This document shows positions 55,526 to 64,000 of a stretch of DNA of 64,000 bases, one piece after another (the first letter of the stretch is position 1; each line of letters begins with the position of its first letter). The DNA is taken from contig NZ_OY782770.1 of the NCBI RefSeq assembly GCF_963678245.1, positions 744,001-808,000 on the forward strand, given 5' to 3'. The DNA comes from an uncultured Sunxiuqinia sp. GTDB lineage: Bacteria; Bacteroidota; Bacteroidia; Bacteroidales; Prolixibacteraceae. The notes beneath the pieces were generated by a model. That model was not told the origin of the DNA. It searched no databases and worked only from the letters and a program-made list of their open reading frames with translations. The translations under genes and the position numbers were made by a program.

Positions 55526-56402
55526 ACAATTTGCTTTTCATTTGTGCTGCCTTATCCTCTTTTGACTGCTTTTTATAAATTTGATACAGCGAATTTGCAA
55601 CCTGTTTGTCGTTAGGATAATCTTTCATAGCCTCTTCTAACACCACTCGTGCTTTTTCGTAAATGGTATCAATATTCTCCAATTTCCGCTTGATTCTCAC
55701 GTAGTCTTCGATGTTGGCTTTTTTATTCGACTCGTAATTTTCAACAGCCTCTGCGTTTAATGCATCGGCCTGTTCGAAAAGAGTTATTCCTAACATCTTC
55801 GTAGCCTTTTTGTAGCTTGGATTTTGTTGATGAATCGTTTCAAAAAGATCGATTGCCTGATCGTATTTTTTCAATCTTTCCAACGAAAAAGCATACAAAT
55901 ACATGTAGCTCTTTTTTCCGGGATCAGCTTCATTCACCTTTTGAAAGTATTCGGCTGATTTCTCAAACTGCCCGGTATTGAAATACAAATAGGCCAATTT
56001 TTTATCAAATTCAAATCCTTCTTCAGGAATACTCGCTTTTCCCTCAATCAAGGCAGCTTCAGCACGTTCAATATCTTTTTGCTTGTAGTAGGCATCGGCC
56101 AATAAACGTGATGCGCGACCAACATTATAATTCATTTGAATCGCATCTTTCAGATATGGAATGGCTTTATCGTATTGTTCAATTTTTGAATAGTTTAAGC
56201 CAGCATGATAAATACAGGTTGTATCAACAATACCTTGCTCTTGAAATGCTTTTATAGCTGCTTCGAATGCTTTGGCCGCATCTTCATACTGCTCTTGAGA
56301 TTCGGCGCTTATCCCATCACTTTTGTGTACATCGCCCATTTGCCCGAAGGAAAATGTAGTTATATTAAACAGTAGAAAAGTAATACTTGCTAGTTTTTTC
56401 AT
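55524..56402 (-). CDS. Exported TPR-repeat protein in the PUL
   Basis: The 292-residue protein has a signal peptide (MKKLASITFLLFNITTFSFG) and at least five tetratricopeptide-like repeats, for example EQYEDAAKAFEAAIKAF, EQYDKAIPYLKDAIQ, GQFEKSAEYFQKVNEADP and KKYDQAIDLFETIHQQNP. It has no catalytic motif. It lies 27 bases after the PL1 gene, in the same direction. TPR proteins usually organise protein complexes, and here it might hold pectinolytic enzymes or serve envelope assembly. That role is inferred only from position. Confidence 0.8.
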   Translation of the reverse strand: MKKLASITFLLFNITTFSFGQMGDVHKSDGISAESQEQYEDAAKAFEAAIKAFQEQGIVDTTCIYHAGLNYSKIEQYDKAIPYLKDAIQMNYNVGRASRLLADAYYKQKDIERAEAALIEGKASIPEEGFEFDKKLAYLYFNTGQFEKSAEYFQKVNEADPGKKSYMYLYAFSLERLKKYDQAIDLFETIHQQNPSYKKATKMLGITLFEQADALNAEAVENYESNKKANIEDYVRIKRKLENIDTIYEKARVVLEEAMKDYPNDKQVANSLYQIYKKQSKEDKAAQMKSKL

Positions 56403-56429
56403 TTGTATTATTTTTTTCTGGTTCTTTCT

Positions 56430-57728
56430 TTAATTTACAAGTTCGTTCAAATAAACCTCAATATTTGTATAACCTTTATCAAGGCTATACAATGCCGCAT
56501 CAGACGAGTTATTCGGATCTAAACCATTCTTTTGTTCCCAATCATCCTGCATCCCATCGCGATCGCTGTCAAAATCCGGCTCGCGTTTCCATTCTTTTTG
56601 AGTCAGCTTAACAGGCAACTCTTTTTCATCTGCAATTATTTTGCCCTTTTCTCCATACGAGGTCAACTCCTCAATTAGAAAATGATCAATTTCATCGCGA
56701 TTGGGCAGGTAGGTTCCAACCGACTTAATCACTCGCTCTACGGCATCTTCTGCAACTGATGCATTTATTGAAGGGAAACCTTGCACTGGTTCTTCAAGCC
56801 AGGTTACAACTCCATAATCATCTCTTGAAAGCAGCTCCCCATCCAACTTGCCGTTTAAATTATTATCAAAATAGTTGCTCGCAGCATAAATAGCGAAATT
56901 TTCATTCCCTCGGGTAAATGGTTTTCCTTTGGTATCGGGTCCGGCAATAAAATAGTTGTTAGTGACATTGGCATGAGAATGATATTGCGAACCACCGCCC
57001 AGGATATATCCATTACTTCCCCAGTTGTAAACCACGTTGTTGACAAACTGGTTGCGTCCTTTTACTTTTATATTTCGTGTGTGGTTATCAATGTACAGAT
57101 TTCGAAACATGCTTATTCCTCCTTCGCTTTGTACCAGTCCGCCACATGAGTGTGTTTGTAATCCCTGAGCAATAATTGAATTCTGAACAGTCACATTTAC
57201 CGGTCCATCGACAACTTTCATTGAGCTAACCGAGAAATTCTCATCTGTACCCCATGATACCGACATGTGATCAAAGATCATATCGTGTCCCCTATAGATC
57301 GTAACAGCATCTATTTTACCGGCTGCCTTTCCACTACGCACGCGAATAAACCTGCAAATAAGATTGTTCGCATTTGTAAATGAAGCTCCATTTCCCGCGA
57401 GGGTGATCCCTTCTCCCGGAGCTGACTGACCTGCAATTGTCAGATTTTCCGAAAAGGTGAGCCGTTCTTTAAGCTGAATCACGCCACCAACTTCAAAAAC
57501 GATTATTCGGTTTGGTTCGCTCACCGCATCGCGAAACGATCCTGCCCCATTGTCATTTAAATTCGTAACGAGGTAAACTTCACCACCGCGTCCTCCGGTT
57601 GTATATTTCCCAAATCCTTCGGCTCCAGGAAAAGCAAGCTGTTGCGCCTCAACTATATCAACGCTCAATACCAGAAATGCAATAAAACCTATAAGCCGAG
57701 CTATATTGTTGCGTATTACTACTACCAT
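56430..57728 (-). CDS. PL1-family pectate lyase
   Basis: The 432-residue protein has a signal peptide ending near VEAQ and a right-handed beta-helix with PL1 features: FPGAEGFGKYTTGGRGGEV, GSFRDAVSEPNRIIVFEVGG, MIFDHMSVSWGTDEN and the RNIKVKGRNQFVNNVVYNW region with the catalytic Arg candidate (the usual Pro of RxP is Ile). A C-terminal acidic segment, DSDRDGMQDDWEQKNG, looks like a type-3-thrombospondin calcium motif. It has no T9SS domain. It cleaves homogalacturonan by beta-elimination and is the second PL1 in the operon, 9 bases after the larger one. Confidence 0.9.
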   Translation of the reverse strand: MVVVIRNNIARLIGFIAFLVLSVDIVEAQQLAFPGAEGFGKYTTGGRGGEVYLVTNLNDNGAGSFRDAVSEPNRIIVFEVGGVIQLKERLTFSENLTIAGQSAPGEGITLAGNGASFTNANNLICRFIRVRSGKAAGKIDAVTIYRGHDMIFDHMSVSWGTDENFSVSSMKVVDGPVNVTVQNSIIAQGLQTHSCGGLVQSEGGISMFRNLYIDNHTRNIKVKGRNQFVNNVVYNWGSNGYILGGGSQYHSHANVTNNYFIAGPDTKGKPFTRGNENFAIYAASNYFDNNLNGKLDGELLSRDDYGVVTWLEEPVQGFPSINASVAEDAVERVIKSVGTYLPNRDEIDHFLIEELTSYGEKGKIIADEKELPVKLTQKEWKREPDFDSDRDGMQDDWEQKNGLDPNNSSDAALYSLDKGYTNIEVYLNELVN

Positions 57729-57737
57729 AGAAACTAA

Positions 57738-60527
57738 TTATAAATGAAAGAATTTAAATTCGTTTACTGTATTACTGATTGTTAACTTAACGATGTATAA
57801 ACCCCGAGCCAAGTCAGCACCATCAATATTTATTTGATGAAGACCAACTGCTAATTGATTATCATTCAAAACCTGTAGTTTTTTTCCAGAAACATCAAAC
57901 AGTTCCATTTTCACAAGACCAGCTTTGTCAAGGCAAATTTGGGCTGTTGCTGATGATTTAACAGGATTAGGAAATACAATAAACTCCTTAAGACCTGATA
58001 TCTGATCTACTCCTGTTTGAACGCTGGCTGACTTCAGTGCTTCAATTTCTTCCGGTGACAAAGCATAGTTGTACAGATGGAACTCATCGAAACTACCCGG
58101 AAAATTCGTATCGCCTAAAGTACAGTTTCCGATATACATATCTTCGTCGTTACCAATATTCCCAGAAACGTCTGTCGTTGTTTTATATTGCTCTCCATTA
58201 AGGTATACTTCTAATTGCCCTTCTTCCACGTTTCGAATGGCAACAACATGAACCCATTCTCCAGTAAAAAAAGCTTCATTTGACATCGACAATTGTGTTT
58301 TTGTTTGATCGTCGTCCACCGAAAAGTAAAGGTTCTTCCCATTTTTAGACTCCATCCCAAACCATCTTCCAACAGCGCCTGTAGCTGGATCTGCTTTAAA
58401 AACACCTTTATTAAAAAGATAGCCATTGGTTCCGGCATCCGCTTTCACCCAAAACGCAACAGAAAATGAATAATCATCAAAAGCAATCTGATTCTGGTTA
58501 CTAATCTCAACTCCAGCCCCAGATGTTCCTCCAGCCAGATTGATTGCATTTCCAAGTTTCCCGGATTGCCACCTAGGCGTAATATTTACAGCCGTGCCAT
58601 TATTGCCATATGTTGAACTATCGACCACACTAAGGCCTTCAGTTTGTTCAAAAGCATAATATGCGACTTGCTCCAAAACCTGCACCCCCTCGGTTGAAAA
58701 GGTAAATGTTTCGCTTGATGTTATTCCGGCATCATTTAACGCATCAACCCTCCAGTAATAAGTTGTGTATTCATCTAATTCACGCAAAATAAATAATTTT
58801 TCAATAATATTGGTTTCTACTTTAGAAAGGCTGTTTTCTGACTTTCCAAGGTAAACTTCAAAATAATCAGCCTGGAATCCGCCGGTCCATGTTAGCTCAA
58901 TTTCAGCCGGATTTTCATTGGTTGAATTATTTTGAGGAGTTGTTAATACAGGCATAAGCGGTGTTCCATCAGCAGAAAAAGTTATGACCTCATTACTTAA
59001 GACTGCTTCAGAAAGCACGTCACCTGAAAAAGACTTTATTCGGTAAGTGTACGATGTTTTCCCTGAAACTTCATTATCTGTATAAGTTGTTACATTTGCA
59101 TCAATAGTAGCAATCTGAGTATATCCGCTACCGTCAGAACGTTCAAGGTAATAGCCTGATTCACTATCACTGTTATCTTGCCAGGTTAATTTGATTTGAT
59201 TGTATGCCAGAGCTTCTGCAGTTAATTTGGATGGGGCAATCGTGTAAGAGCTGGATTGCAAAGCCAGTTCATTTAAGTACTCTTCGAGGTTTAAATATCC
59301 GTCATTGTCCAAGTCTCCATTGCGATCCGATGGATCGTTAATATTCAATCCTTTCGATATTTCCCACTCATCAGGCATTCCATCCTGATCGGTATCTTCC
59401 GGAACCGATCCACCGTGTACCTGACCAACTTTATTGTCAATTGGATTTTCAGATTCATTACTAATAATCAACCCAGTTTTACCAAGCGACGTAAGTTCTT
59501 CAATCAGATAATTATCCACATCATCGCGAGCTCTCGAAGCCCCTACGTTGGCAACAATATAATCATAAGCCTCAACTGGCGTCATCAGATTTCCAACTCC
59601 CGGATACTTATACGGATTCGGTTCTATTGTAATTGACCCATAAACAGAAGACTCTATGTCGCTTCCATCTAAAACCTCATTTACATTGCTGTCGTACCAG
59701 TTATTTGAAACATAAGCATGAAATGAAGGAGTTGCTCTATTAAACGGTGCAGTGCTGCCAGTTTCCGGTCCTGCAATAAAGTAGTTATTTTGGATATTTG
59801 CGGCCGATTCACCTTCTGTATCACCTAAAATATAGCCTGCAACCCGCCAATTGTAAACAACGTTATTGATAAACTCATTAACACCTTTTACCTTAGGATT
59901 ACGCGTGTGATTGTCGGTATATAAACAACGAATAACCGATGTCTTTCCAGATTGCATTAAACCACCAGTGGAATGAGAATGAAGACCTTGCGCCACAATA
60001 CAATCCTGAAGAGTGATGTTATCAACGCCACTACCGTTAATATCTACCGTTCCGTCTCGCCCCCACGAAACGGAAACATGATCGAACAGATAGTTTTGAC
60101 CGGCAGAAATACCAACAGCATCTTTTCCCGAATCGCCTCCTCTTCCCATACGAATTCGGATGTGGCGAATAATATTATTTCCGGAATCATTATTCAATGC
60201 GATTCCATTTCCATAAATTGTAATTCCTTGTCCAGGTGCAGTCTGTCCGGCAATCGTTATGTTTTTCTTTATTACAATGCGACTATCGATATTAATTACT
60301 CCACCAACATCAAAAACAACAATTCGATTACTTTGACTTACAGCATCGCGAAACGAGCCCGGACCATTGTCTTTTAAATTCGTAACGTGGTAAACTTCAC
60401 CACCACGCCCTCCGGTAGCATATCTACCAAAACCTTCGGCCTCAGGAAAAGCTAGTTGCTGAGAATAACAATTGAAAACAAAAAGAAGAATAATAGAACA
60501 AATAGAATATCGTAACATATTGGTCAT
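57738..60527 (-). CDS. Multidomain PL1-family pectate lyase with FN3, LamG and T9SS sorting domain
   Basis: The 929-residue protein has a signal peptide, a PL1 beta-helix (about 22-350: FPEAEGFGRYATGGRGGEV, FDHVSVSWGRDG, RNPKVKGVNEFINNVVYNW), a calcium-binding acidic segment (about 375-420), two fibronectin-III-like modules (about 430-610), a LamG/concanavalin-like domain (about 620-830) and a type A T9SS C-terminal domain (about 850-929) with FIVFPNPVKSSA, KMELFDVSGKKL and LARGLYIVKLT. It should be secreted to the cell surface or medium through the type IX system and cut polygalacturonan outside the cell. The LamG domain may bind pectin. Its start overlaps the PL11 stop by 4 bases (ATGA), suggesting coupled translation. 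Confidence 0.92.
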   Translation of the reverse strand: MTNMLRYSICSIILLFVFNCYSQQLAFPEAEGFGRYATGGRGGEVYHVTNLKDNGPGSFRDAVSQSNRIVVFDVGGVINIDSRIVIKKNITIAGQTAPGQGITIYGNGIALNNDSGNNIIRHIRIRMGRGGDSGKDAVGISAGQNYLFDHVSVSWGRDGTVDINGSGVDNITLQDCIVAQGLHSHSTGGLMQSGKTSVIRCLYTDNHTRNPKVKGVNEFINNVVYNWRVAGYILGDTEGESAANIQNNYFIAGPETGSTAPFNRATPSFHAYVSNNWYDSNVNEVLDGSDIESSVYGSITIEPNPYKYPGVGNLMTPVEAYDYIVANVGASRARDDVDNYLIEELTSLGKTGLIISNESENPIDNKVGQVHGGSVPEDTDQDGMPDEWEISKGLNINDPSDRNGDLDNDGYLNLEEYLNELALQSSSYTIAPSKLTAEALAYNQIKLTWQDNSDSESGYYLERSDGSGYTQIATIDANVTTYTDNEVSGKTSYTYRIKSFSGDVLSEAVLSNEVITFSADGTPLMPVLTTPQNNSTNENPAEIELTWTGGFQADYFEVYLGKSENSLSKVETNIIEKLFILRELDEYTTYYWRVDALNDAGITSSETFTFSTEGVQVLEQVAYYAFEQTEGLSVVDSSTYGNNGTAVNITPRWQSGKLGNAINLAGGTSGAGVEISNQNQIAFDDYSFSVAFWVKADAGTNGYLFNKGVFKADPATGAVGRWFGMESKNGKNLYFSVDDDQTKTQLSMSNEAFFTGEWVHVVAIRNVEEGQLEVYLNGEQYKTTTDVSGNIGNDEDMYIGNCTLGDTNFPGSFDEFHLYNYALSPEEIEALKSASVQTGVDQISGLKEFIVFPNPVKSSATAQICLDKAGLVKMELFDVSGKKLQVLNDNQLAVGLHQINIDGADLARGLYIVKLTISNTVNEFKFFHL

Positions 60528-62734
60528 TTCTTAATAAATTTAGTAAAACTCCTACCTTCATTCGAAAGTAGTCTTGCAAAATAGATGCCTGCCGGATACT
60601 CAGATACATCAATCTGTCTGGAACAGTCTCTAATAATATCAAGAAGCTGCCCATTCATATTTGATATTGTAAAATTTTCATTTCCCAAACCTTCAGCGAA
60701 CGTAATATTGACGTACTGATCAGCCGGACATGGAAATACATTTAATTTTTGATTGGTAAAAGGATATTGTTTCTGCATAGAAGTGCTTGTATCATCAGCA
60801 TAAGGATTAGTTACAGAAACATACTCGGCATCAGGCACAGGTGGCTGATGCATTCCATGGCCTAAAAAGAAACTGGTGTGCGCCGGTTGGTTGTAGGCAA
60901 CATTTTGCCAGGCAATTGACAACCGATACTGAGAATCGTGCATTAATGTATAGAAACTATTATCGGACTCGATAGGAGTGGTGAAAATTCGAAGCTCTGA
61001 GTTATCTGATTTTCTATAAATAATTTCTTCGCGCCAATCACCCCAAATGTCAGCAATCAGACAGGGATTCGACTTCGTGCCATTATTGCTGGATACTCCC
61101 TCTTGAAAAACGTTAAATAACCTTTCAGTTGTTTTCTTTTCCCAATTCCATTTGGTAATTACGGTCTTGTCTACTAACTCTCGTAGCAGATCGCCGTCCC
61201 ACCAGGCGGCCATATTATAAGTTGCTCCACCTCCTGTTGCTTCAGGGTAGGTTGAAGTAATATGGTCTCCTTGAGCGCTATACACTCCCCGTCCGTCACT
61301 TGCCCAGCATTCAGCTCCCGGATAGTTTGGATCGATATCAAAAGCTACTCCACGCCCAATATCGCTATGACCTTTAAGTGACCAGATCGCTTCGCCTGTT
61401 TCCAAGTCTCGAAATTCAACTCCTGCTGGATTTGGGTACTCTTCGTGAACCACATAGGCTTCCAAACCTGGCCTTGAGGGGTCTAAATCAGAAACATGCA
61501 TGGCATCGCCATGTCCTAACCGAGTTGAGTAAAGCCCTGTGCCGTCGTCGTCAACAGCCATTGACCCGTATATAATTTCATCTCTTCCATCGTTATCGGC
61601 ATCAGCAACAGTCAGGTTATGATTTCCCTGACCAGCATACTCTAAGTTTTCCTGATCCAGTGTATCAAACACCCAGCGTTGCTCCAGTTTTCCATTTCTC
61701 CAATCGAAGGCAGCCAAAACAGTTCTGGTGTAGTATCCGCGACACATAACGACACTTGGTCGTTTGCCATCAAGGTAAGCTACGCAGGCCAGAAAACGAT
61801 CTACTCTGTTTCCATAGTCATCACCCCAAATCACATCCATTTCGTTAGGTGAAGGATTATCTTTACCGGGATATCGTTGTGGTACATAGTTGGTCGTTGC
61901 CATTGCTTCGCCAGTTTCGCCATTAAAGACGGTCAGGAATTCCGGCCCATTTAAAACTCTTCCGGTTGAATTCCGGTAATCAGCGTCTTTGTCTCCAATG
62001 GTGTTTCCAAGGCCATCAACCGTTCCATCCGCTGTTTTGCATACCATTTCAGACTTACCATCACCATCAAGATCGTAAACCATAAATTGGGTATAGTGCG
62101 CCCCTGCTCGTATATTCCTACCTAAATCGATTCTCCAGAGCTGAGTGCCATCTAATTGATAAGCGTCAATAATTACATTACCCGTATATCCACTATGGGA
62201 GTTATCGTGAGAATTGGAAGGATCCCATTTCAATATAATTTCGTAATTTCCATCACCATCTAAATCCCCAACACTACAATCGTTGGCACTGTATTTATAA
62301 GCTACTTTATCGGGAGTTATTCCTCCGTCGGGAATATTCAACGGCAGCGAAAAATAGGGTTCGCTTCCTTTAAGTGTAAAAACCTCTGATCGATCAGACT
62401 CAATATCCTTAATTACTGGAACGACATAATATTGATTCAGGTGTTTAGTGTTAACATCTTTAATTAATAAATTTGTTTTGCCAGAGATTGGCAAATCATT
62501 TTGCTTTATAGCCTCTCCTTCGTCAACTTTTGCATAAACATTGAAAGCAATATCCGCCGGATCGCTTCCAAACTTTCGCCATTGAACCAAAACATTATCA
62601 CCTGAAGTATTAACGGCAACAACACCGCGGCTTAGCGTTTCCATTTGTCGCTGACCAAATGAAGTTTGAGAAAACAACATAAATAGAACTACCCCCCAAA
62701 TTAATCTGAGATATTGCCTTGAAAACTGTTTCAT
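60524..62734 (-). CDS. PL11-family rhamnogalacturonan lyase with T9SS sorting domain
   Basis: The 736-residue protein has a signal peptide ending near QTSFG, then the PL11 catalytic region (about 30-640) that opens RQMETLSRGVVAVNTS and has VQWRKFGSDPADIAFNVY, DCSVGDLDGDGNYEIILKWDP, YDLDGDGKSEMVCKTADGTVDG and ADADNDGRDEIIYGSMAVDDDG. The acidic loops bind calcium, as known for the eight-bladed PL11 propeller. A C-terminal T9SS type A domain (about 660-736: NVFPCPADQYVNITFA, AGIYFARLL) tags it for secretion. It splits the rhamnose-galacturonate backbone of rhamnogalacturonan I by beta-elimination. It is the first enzyme gene after SusD. Confidence 0.94.
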   Translation of the reverse strand: MKQFSRQYLRLIWGVVLFMLFSQTSFGQRQMETLSRGVVAVNTSGDNVLVQWRKFGSDPADIAFNVYAKVDEGEAIKQNDLPISGKTNLLIKDVNTKHLNQYYVVPVIKDIESDRSEVFTLKGSEPYFSLPLNIPDGGITPDKVAYKYSANDCSVGDLDGDGNYEIILKWDPSNSHDNSHSGYTGNVIIDAYQLDGTQLWRIDLGRNIRAGAHYTQFMVYDLDGDGKSEMVCKTADGTVDGLGNTIGDKDADYRNSTGRVLNGPEFLTVFNGETGEAMATTNYVPQRYPGKDNPSPNEMDVIWGDDYGNRVDRFLACVAYLDGKRPSVVMCRGYYTRTVLAAFDWRNGKLEQRWVFDTLDQENLEYAGQGNHNLTVADADNDGRDEIIYGSMAVDDDGTGLYSTRLGHGDAMHVSDLDPSRPGLEAYVVHEEYPNPAGVEFRDLETGEAIWSLKGHSDIGRGVAFDIDPNYPGAECWASDGRGVYSAQGDHITSTYPEATGGGATYNMAAWWDGDLLRELVDKTVITKWNWEKKTTERLFNVFQEGVSSNNGTKSNPCLIADIWGDWREEIIYRKSDNSELRIFTTPIESDNSFYTLMHDSQYRLSIAWQNVAYNQPAHTSFFLGHGMHQPPVPDAEYVSVTNPYADDTSTSMQKQYPFTNQKLNVFPCPADQYVNITFAEGLGNENFTISNMNGQLLDIIRDCSRQIDVSEYPAGIYFARLLSNEGRSFTKFIKK

Positions 62735-62827
62735 AATTTTGATTCCTTTGCAACAGCCATCAACAAAAAAACGTCAATTCAAAGTTTACAGCTGCATTCA
62801 AACAGACCTCAAACGAGTATCTACTTG

Positions 62828-62883
62828 AAAAAAATCCTGAAAACCAGAATACTTCTGACAGTATGACTTCTGATTTTCAGGAT
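62828..62883 (-). terminator. Intrinsic terminator or attenuator between susD and the PL11 gene
   Basis: ATCCTGAAAACCAGA (62834-62848) pairs with TCTGATTTTCAGGAT (62869-62883) over 15 bases with one G-U-tolerable mismatch. On the minus strand the stem is followed by seven U residues (A tract 62828-62834). The 20-base loop could itself fold (ATACT/AGTAT). It lies 25 bases after the SusD stop and should reduce read-through into the enzyme genes. Confidence 0.82.
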
Positions 62884-62908
62884 ATTTGATTATTGGTAAT
62901 TGAGTTAT

Positions 62909-64000
62909 TTATAAGCCAAGCTCCCAATCAATGAAGAATTCACCATTCATTATTTTCTCACGAATAGTTTCTTGCATTCCTTCGGGATATTTAGGAACAA
63001 TCCGATCGGCTATAATCGACATATCGTTGTAGCGATTAGCCATACGATATAGCATTCCCATTACGCGTCCCTCAGCAGGAAACTCGAGTAACATAGCATC
63101 AAGAAGAGCCAAATCGTAGGCTTTAATCCTTTCAGCTTCTGTCATTTCATAGTCTTCAGCACTTGGGTCGGGCAGCTCAAAAAAGTCGCCATTCACAACT
63201 CCCTCAATACCAATATTATTGTATAACCGATGTAGAAGAAAGTCTCGGTATCGGGCATCCCATTGATCAGGATCGTTATTTCTATCAAATTCGCCCTGAT
63301 CGGGGAATCGTCCTGCAACACCTTCATTTAGCAATGTTCCTGCAGGTTGCCAATTTCCTAAATGATTTTCAGCCTCTGCCAACCAAAAGTGTAAATCATG
63401 CCCACGGTATAAAGGAATACTAGCATCGCTTTGGTATGGTTGTCTCCAGCGATAATTAGCATGATACTTACCAACAACAGTATCTCCGTCTTGTGACAGG
63501 AAGTTAGTGTAACGACCACGTCTGTCATTATAGCTATACTTACTCATCGCATAAGTAGTAGGCCGAATTAAATACTTCGCAGGATATCTTTTCCCAAAAT
63601 AGGTAATCAAATCATTGGTCTGATTGTTTGTATAGTCATAAATTATTGATGAGATAGCTGAGCGGCGATAGTAAGTACCTTCCGCAAATATTCGGTAGTA
63701 ATTATTGTTCCACCCAGCATTTAAGCTAAATAAATAAGGATCTTCATAAAAAGCTTCCTGCAGACGATTCAGAATATGGTCTTTGATCCACGCCCAACCT
63801 TCATTTTTTGTCACCAATAATTCACAACGTAAGCACAGCCAGTCAGGCGTAATGTATTGCCAATGTTGATATTGTCCGTCAGTGGGATTTTCCGGATCTA
63901 GCCAGTCTCCCCAATTCATTTCTAGCGTCCCATCGATACCATTAACACCATTGTCAATCAGATCCAAACATTTATCAACGATTTGCTCAACGCTGGTTAG
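62909..64000 (-). CDS. SusD/RagB-family outer-membrane glycan-binding lipoprotein, partial
   Basis: The reading frame is open through the right edge (LTSVEQIVDKCLDLIDNGVNG before the first in-window start-like codon at 63967, a TTG that is not a credible start). About 364 residues of the C-terminal two thirds are visible, with the SusD C-terminal domain features YSYNDRRGRYTNFLSQDGD, LYRGHDLHFWLAEAENHLG and a final FFIDWELGL. SusD proteins bind glycans at the surface and hand them to the partner TonB-dependent SusC, whose gene must lie to the right of the window. It is the first visible gene of the pectin PUL. Confidence 0.9.
   Translation of the reverse strand, partial: LTSVEQIVDKCLDLIDNGVNGIDGTLEMNWGDWLDPENPTDGQYQHWQYITPDWLCLRCELLVTKNEGWAWIKDHILNRLQEAFYEDPYLFSLNAGWNNNYYRIFAEGTYYRRSAISSIIYDYTNNQTNDLITYFGKRYPAKYLIRPTTYAMSKYSYNDRRGRYTNFLSQDGDTVVGKYHANYRWRQPYQSDASIPLYRGHDLHFWLAEAENHLGNWQPAGTLLNEGVAGRFPDQGEFDRNNDPDQWDARYRDFLLHRLYNNIGIEGVVNGDFFELPDPSAEDYEMTEAERIKAYDLALLDAMLLEFPAEGRVMGMLYRMANRYNDMSIIADRIVPKYPEGMQETIREKIMNGEFFIDWELGL

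Noticed and set aside
63967-63967. Start of the SusD gene at 63967
   Set aside because: This is a TTG inside an open frame that continues to the window edge; SusD proteins have a longer N-terminal part with a lipobox.

Overview
The window comes from a member of the Bacteroidota, most plausibly the Marinilabiliales/Prolixibacteraceae type. The evidence is a SusD-family lipoprotein with a long glycan-degradation operon, two enzymes carrying type IX secretion (T9SS) C-terminal sorting domains, a Bacteroidota-type outer-membrane porin, TAnnTTTG -7 promoter boxes and mostly weak Shine-Dalgarno sequences. No rRNA or tRNA gene, insertion sequence, CRISPR array or phage gene was seen.

Positions 1-4238 (minus strand) hold a signalling cluster: a soluble hybrid histidine kinase with PAS, kinase, receiver and HPt parts, an NtrC-type sigma-54 activator, and a receiver-only protein cut by the left edge. 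Across a palindrome-rich intergenic region, a putative outer-membrane porin and the lytic transglycosylase MltF are read the other way (4502-7939).

Positions 7926-27313 are a core-genome stretch: CoA-type Nudix hydrolase, LolC/E-like permease, flippase-like membrane protein, rsmA, mgtE, a retropepsin-like protease / RimK ligase / aspartoacylase-family trio, hexose-6-phosphate mutarotase, MacB-like permease, purH, the rod-shape operon mreB-mreC-mreD-mrdA-rodA, ACP phosphodiesterase and a DMT-family exporter. Positions 27441-31679 encode a very large exported protein with macroglobulin-like, carboxypeptidase-regulatory-like and TonB-plug-like parts.

Positions 31937-64000 (all minus strand) are one polysaccharide utilization locus (PUL) for pectin, mainly rhamnogalacturonan I with homogalacturonan and galactan parts. 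Reading from the right edge in transcription order: SusD (partial), a strong terminator-like hairpin, PL11 lyase with T9SS tag, PL1 lyase with T9SS tag, PL1 lyase, TPR protein, GH31, PL22-like lyase, GH106 rhamnosidase, a GH65-like six-hairpin protein, GH2 beta-galactosidase type, a DUF4450-like giant, a Tat-type beta-propeller hydrolase, a tandem CE12 esterase, an atypical GH2, a second CE12-type esterase and a GH105 unsaturated glycuronyl hydrolase. The run ends at a perfect intrinsic terminator (31937-31964). Most gaps are 2-30 bases, so this looks like one or a few long transcripts. The inferred workflow is that T9SS-exported PL11 and PL1 cut the backbone outside the cell, SusC/D (SusC beyond the edge) imports the fragments, and esterases, rhamnosidase, galactosidase, PL22 and GH105 finish them in the periplasm or on the membrane.
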